Of a stretch of 64,000 nt of DNA, positions 61,546 to 64,000 are shown in pieces. The position numbers and the translations under genes were made by a program. Location of the stretch: assembly GCF_000513195.1 (NCBI RefSeq), contig NZ_CBVI010000001.1, forward strand, positions 186,001-250,000, read 5' to 3'. Numbering within the stretch: position 1 is the stretch's first letter; each line of letters begins with the position of its first letter. The DNA is from Bacteroides timonensis. Lineage in GTDB: Bacteria > Bacteroidota > Bacteroidia > Bacteroidales > Bacteroidaceae. The notes beneath the pieces are model-generated. The model was given only the letters and a program-made list of their open reading frames with translations. It made no database searches and was not told where the DNA came from.

Positions 61546-64000
61546 ATGAACACCAAGCTTAAAACCATCCTATTACTTTATTTAGTACTACTATTTCCAA
61601 GTATACTTTGTACACAACCAATATGTCAAATTCAACATTTTTCAATATACAATGGACTGGCACAGAAAACAGTTACTGATATCGCGCAAGATTCAAAAGG
61701 TTTCATCTGGTTCTCTACATGGAACGGGCTGAATAAATTTAATGGCTATACTTTTAAAAACTACAAGGCATACCCTGGAGACGGGTGTACACTAACCAGT
61801 AATCGTATATTACGAATTACTCCTAATCAATATAACAGTATTTGGTGTCAAACTTACGATGGTCGGGTATATTTATTCGACAGCCAGCACGAGAAGTTTA
61901 TTGATATTCTCCAATTCATCGAGAAAAATGAAAAGAAAACATATGTAGTACAGAAAATATATACTCTGCCCAAAGGTGTCAGCTGGATTGTGTGCAAAGA
62001 AGAAGCCTTTCGAATAGATGAACGAATGCTTGAAAACGGGGATGAAGGAAGCATTACACTCTACAGTCCGACAGCAAATAACCTACCGGGCAAAAATGTA
62101 AAGAACATTCAGCAAGACACCGACGGAGATGAGTGGATATTTACGAACAAAGGAGTCTGTATAGTCGGTCAGAAGGTTTTATCTGATACCACCAGATTTA
62201 CAAGTCTTTGTAAAAACAATGGGAATATATATACAATATCCGCCAACCGTTTAGCTACTTACCAGCAGCAGAACAAACAACTTCAAGATATAACGATACC
62301 TTTCGCATACGGTAAGTTAAGCTGCATACACAGTTTGGGAAAAGATACCATCGGAGTGGGTACCGACAGCGGCGTCATACTATTCTTCGCGCAAACCAAC
62401 CAATTCAAGTTTATAGATACCGGCTGTCCGTCAATCATAAGATATATATTCAAGGATAGCTACAACGAATTATGGTTATTCAGTCATGAACGCGGAGTCA
62501 CACGATACAATCTGACAACCGAAGAAAAACAACATTATGAGACCCCATCACAAAATATGCCAAAGGCTGAACTCAAAAGCCGGGATGTGATTTTTGAGGA
62601 TAATCAAGGAACATTATGGATAGTGCCACACCTGGGATGCCTGAGTTATTATGACCGTGAGAGCAAAGAACTCAAGCCCTATTACACTGACTACAGCAAA
62701 CCCGAGTCTAAATTTACTCCTGTCATCACCAATTTTCATCTGGACAATCAAAAAAATCTATGGTTTACCAATAACTTTTGGATGGACAAAGTTTCATTCT
62801 TTCCCAATGCCAGTCAACTGACAGTATTTGATAATGGCCATGAAACGCGTGCTCTCCTGACCGACAAGCAAAAGAATCTATGGACAGCGAATAAAAAAGG
62901 ATTTGTCCGGATTTTCAATCCGGATAAATCCCTCAAAGGCTATCTGACACCCGATGGAAAAATCAGTAAGCAGGCCGTATCATTTTCCAAGAATATCTAT
63001 TGCTTTATGGAGGATGAGCAAGGAGATATTTGGTTAGGCAGCAAATGGGACGGTATCTTCCGGCTGAGAAAAAAGGAAAACGGAGATTTCCGGATACAAG
63101 AATATGTCCATAATGAAAATGACCCTTACAGCTTAAGCAACAACAGCGTTTATTGCATTTATCAAGACTGCCAAAAACGCATCTGGATAGCTACACATGG
63201 TGGAGGCTTAAACTTGCTTCAGGAAACGCCGGATGGAAAAACCCGCTTCGTGCATAGCGGCAATTTACTGAAAGGCTATCCACAAGACAAATTCACCAAG
63301 GCACGCATCGTTAAAGAGGTTAATAACACCATCCTTGTCGGCACAACAGAAGGACTAATTACTTTCGGCTGTGACTTCAAACAACCGGAAGATATCAAAT
63401 TCCACTCCAATGTACGTATACCTGATACAGCATCCAGCCTGAGCAGCAATGATGTTATTTATATTTATACGGACAGCCGGGAGAATACGTACGTACTTAC
63501 ATTCACGGGAGGAATCAATCAGATCATTTCAGATAATCTGCAAACGAACCATATCCAGTTCAAAACCTATACAAAGCAAAACGGATTGATATCCGACCTG
63601 GTTCTGTCAATGATTGAAGACCATCAAAATAATTTATGGATTATATCAGAGAACACAATAGCCAGATTTGATCCCGAGAGCGGCACTTTCGACCATTATA
63701 ACGAAAAACACCTCCAAAAAGAGGTCTATTTCAGCGAAGCCGCGCCTGTCATCGTACAAGATCAGTTGATATTGGGTACGGATGCAGGCATCCTAAGAAT
63801 CAATCCCCAATTACTCAGTAAAAGTGCTTATTCCCCCCCTATCGTCTTCACCGGGCTAAAACTGCAAGGAACCCAACAAAATATCGACATTGACGACCTG
63901 AAAGAACTGAGCCTGAAACCCGATGAACGAAATGTCTCTTTCCAGTTTGCCGCATTAGACTATATTGATCCGGCCTCCATCAACTACGCCTACCGCCTGA
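61546..64000 (+). CDS. Hybrid two-component system sensor, N-terminal part
   Basis: The first 818 codons lie in the window; the gene runs off the end. A signal peptide (1-24) is followed by a two-component-regulator propeller: repeated blades such as IAQDSKGFIWFSTWNGLNKF, IYQDCQKRIWIATHGGGLNL and MIEDHQNNLWIISENTIARF. The last visible part, VFTGLKLQG to ALDYIDPASINYAYRL, begins the Y_Y_Y domain. In complete members a membrane helix, histidine kinase, receiver and AraC HTH follow and the protein senses a polysaccharide fragment. The target locus is probably beyond the window. Confidence 0.93.
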   Translation, partial: MNTKLKTILLLYLVLLFPSILCTQPICQIQHFSIYNGLAQKTVTDIAQDSKGFIWFSTWNGLNKFNGYTFKNYKAYPGDGCTLTSNRILRITPNQYNSIWCQTYDGRVYLFDSQHEKFIDILQFIEKNEKKTYVVQKIYTLPKGVSWIVCKEEAFRIDERMLENGDEGSITLYSPTANNLPGKNVKNIQQDTDGDEWIFTNKGVCIVGQKVLSDTTRFTSLCKNNGNIYTISANRLATYQQQNKQLQDITIPFAYGKLSCIHSLGKDTIGVGTDSGVILFFAQTNQFKFIDTGCPSIIRYIFKDSYNELWLFSHERGVTRYNLTTEEKQHYETPSQNMPKAELKSRDVIFEDNQGTLWIVPHLGCLSYYDRESKELKPYYTDYSKPESKFTPVITNFHLDNQKNLWFTNNFWMDKVSFFPNASQLTVFDNGHETRALLTDKQKNLWTANKKGFVRIFNPDKSLKGYLTPDGKISKQAVSFSKNIYCFMEDEQGDIWLGSKWDGIFRLRKKENGDFRIQEYVHNENDPYSLSNNSVYCIYQDCQKRIWIATHGGGLNLLQETPDGKTRFVHSGNLLKGYPQDKFTKARIVKEVNNTILVGTTEGLITFGCDFKQPEDIKFHSNVRIPDTASSLSSNDVIYIYTDSRENTYVLTFTGGINQIISDNLQTNHIQFKTYTKQNGLISDLVLSMIEDHQNNLWIISENTIARFDPESGTFDHYNEKHLQKEVYFSEAAPVIVQDQLILGTDAGILRINPQLLSKSAYSPPIVFTGLKLQGTQQNIDIDDLKELSLKPDERNVSFQFAALDYIDPASINYAYRL

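Overview
The window is chromosomal DNA of a gut Bacteroides-type bacterium (order Bacteroidales; species not determinable by reading). Signs are the fused lpxC-fabZ gene, the hpt/adk/obgE and purM-prfA-pyrF-HD-lpxD-lpxC/fabZ-lpxA-miaA gene orders, a two-component-propeller hybrid sensor, a BlaR1-like protein carrying TonB and plug-like modules, and repeated promoters of the Bacteroidetes type (-7 box TAnnTTTG, often with a TTG about 20 bp upstream). No rRNA, tRNA or CRISPR array was seen.

Layout. 1-7.5 kb: the start of nnr (cut by the window edge), a Crp-like regulator, two small lipoproteins, an AraC regulator, peptide deformylase, an MBL-fold protein, a secreted SecD-P1-like protein, then a retron. 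7.8-23.8 kb: a peptide transporter followed by a long, mostly plus-strand housekeeping run: hpt, adk, (AraC + nucleoside-hydrolase-like pair), obgE, pgeF, lspA, B3/B4 protein, M23 peptidase, phoH, a four-helix-bundle gene, purC, ubiE/menG, aroE, a hydrolase, a TPM-domain protein and lemA. 24-28 kb: accessory DNA with a repeat element, an Rpn-type nuclease, a sigma factor with a membrane partner, a structured RNA candidate and a PIN toxin-antitoxin pair. 28.1-40.8 kb: purM, two tiny membrane proteins, prfA, a DUF4153-like protein, pyrF, a RhuM-Doc protein, an HD hydrolase, lipid A genes, a frameshifted gene and miaA. 40.8-51.2 kb: an Ntn-hydrolase, a thioredoxin-fold lipoprotein, an sRNA candidate, then a leftward BlaI/BlaR1 operon with two TlpA-like proteins and a plug-like protein, and a rightward hemerythrin/LuxR pair. 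51.7-56.5 kb: a GH116-like glycosidase gene split by an in-frame amber codon, and a PL10 pectate lyase. 56.7-64 kb: hipBA, small proteins, an esterase-like hydrolase, an SPFH protein and the first 818 codons of a hybrid two-component system.

The most exciting item is the retron at about 6.35-7.67 kb. The reverse transcriptase has YADD, a variant NAxxH motif, an ITG version of VTG, and an N-terminal membrane helix. Directly upstream lies a readable msr-msd RNA: 12-nt perfect a1/a2 repeats, a TTAGC branch-site context, msr hairpins, a long msd hairpin, and a promoter whose predicted start falls at a1. No separate effector gene is adjacent.

Several intergenic regions hold structure that genes do not explain: a MITE-like element in a 280-bp and a 63-bp form, a four-helix-bundle gene framed by inverted repeats that also encode the end of phoH, arrays of locally invented near-palindromes, and three candidate small RNAs. 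Two genes look broken by single changes (39.2 kb frameshift, 53.0 kb amber codon).
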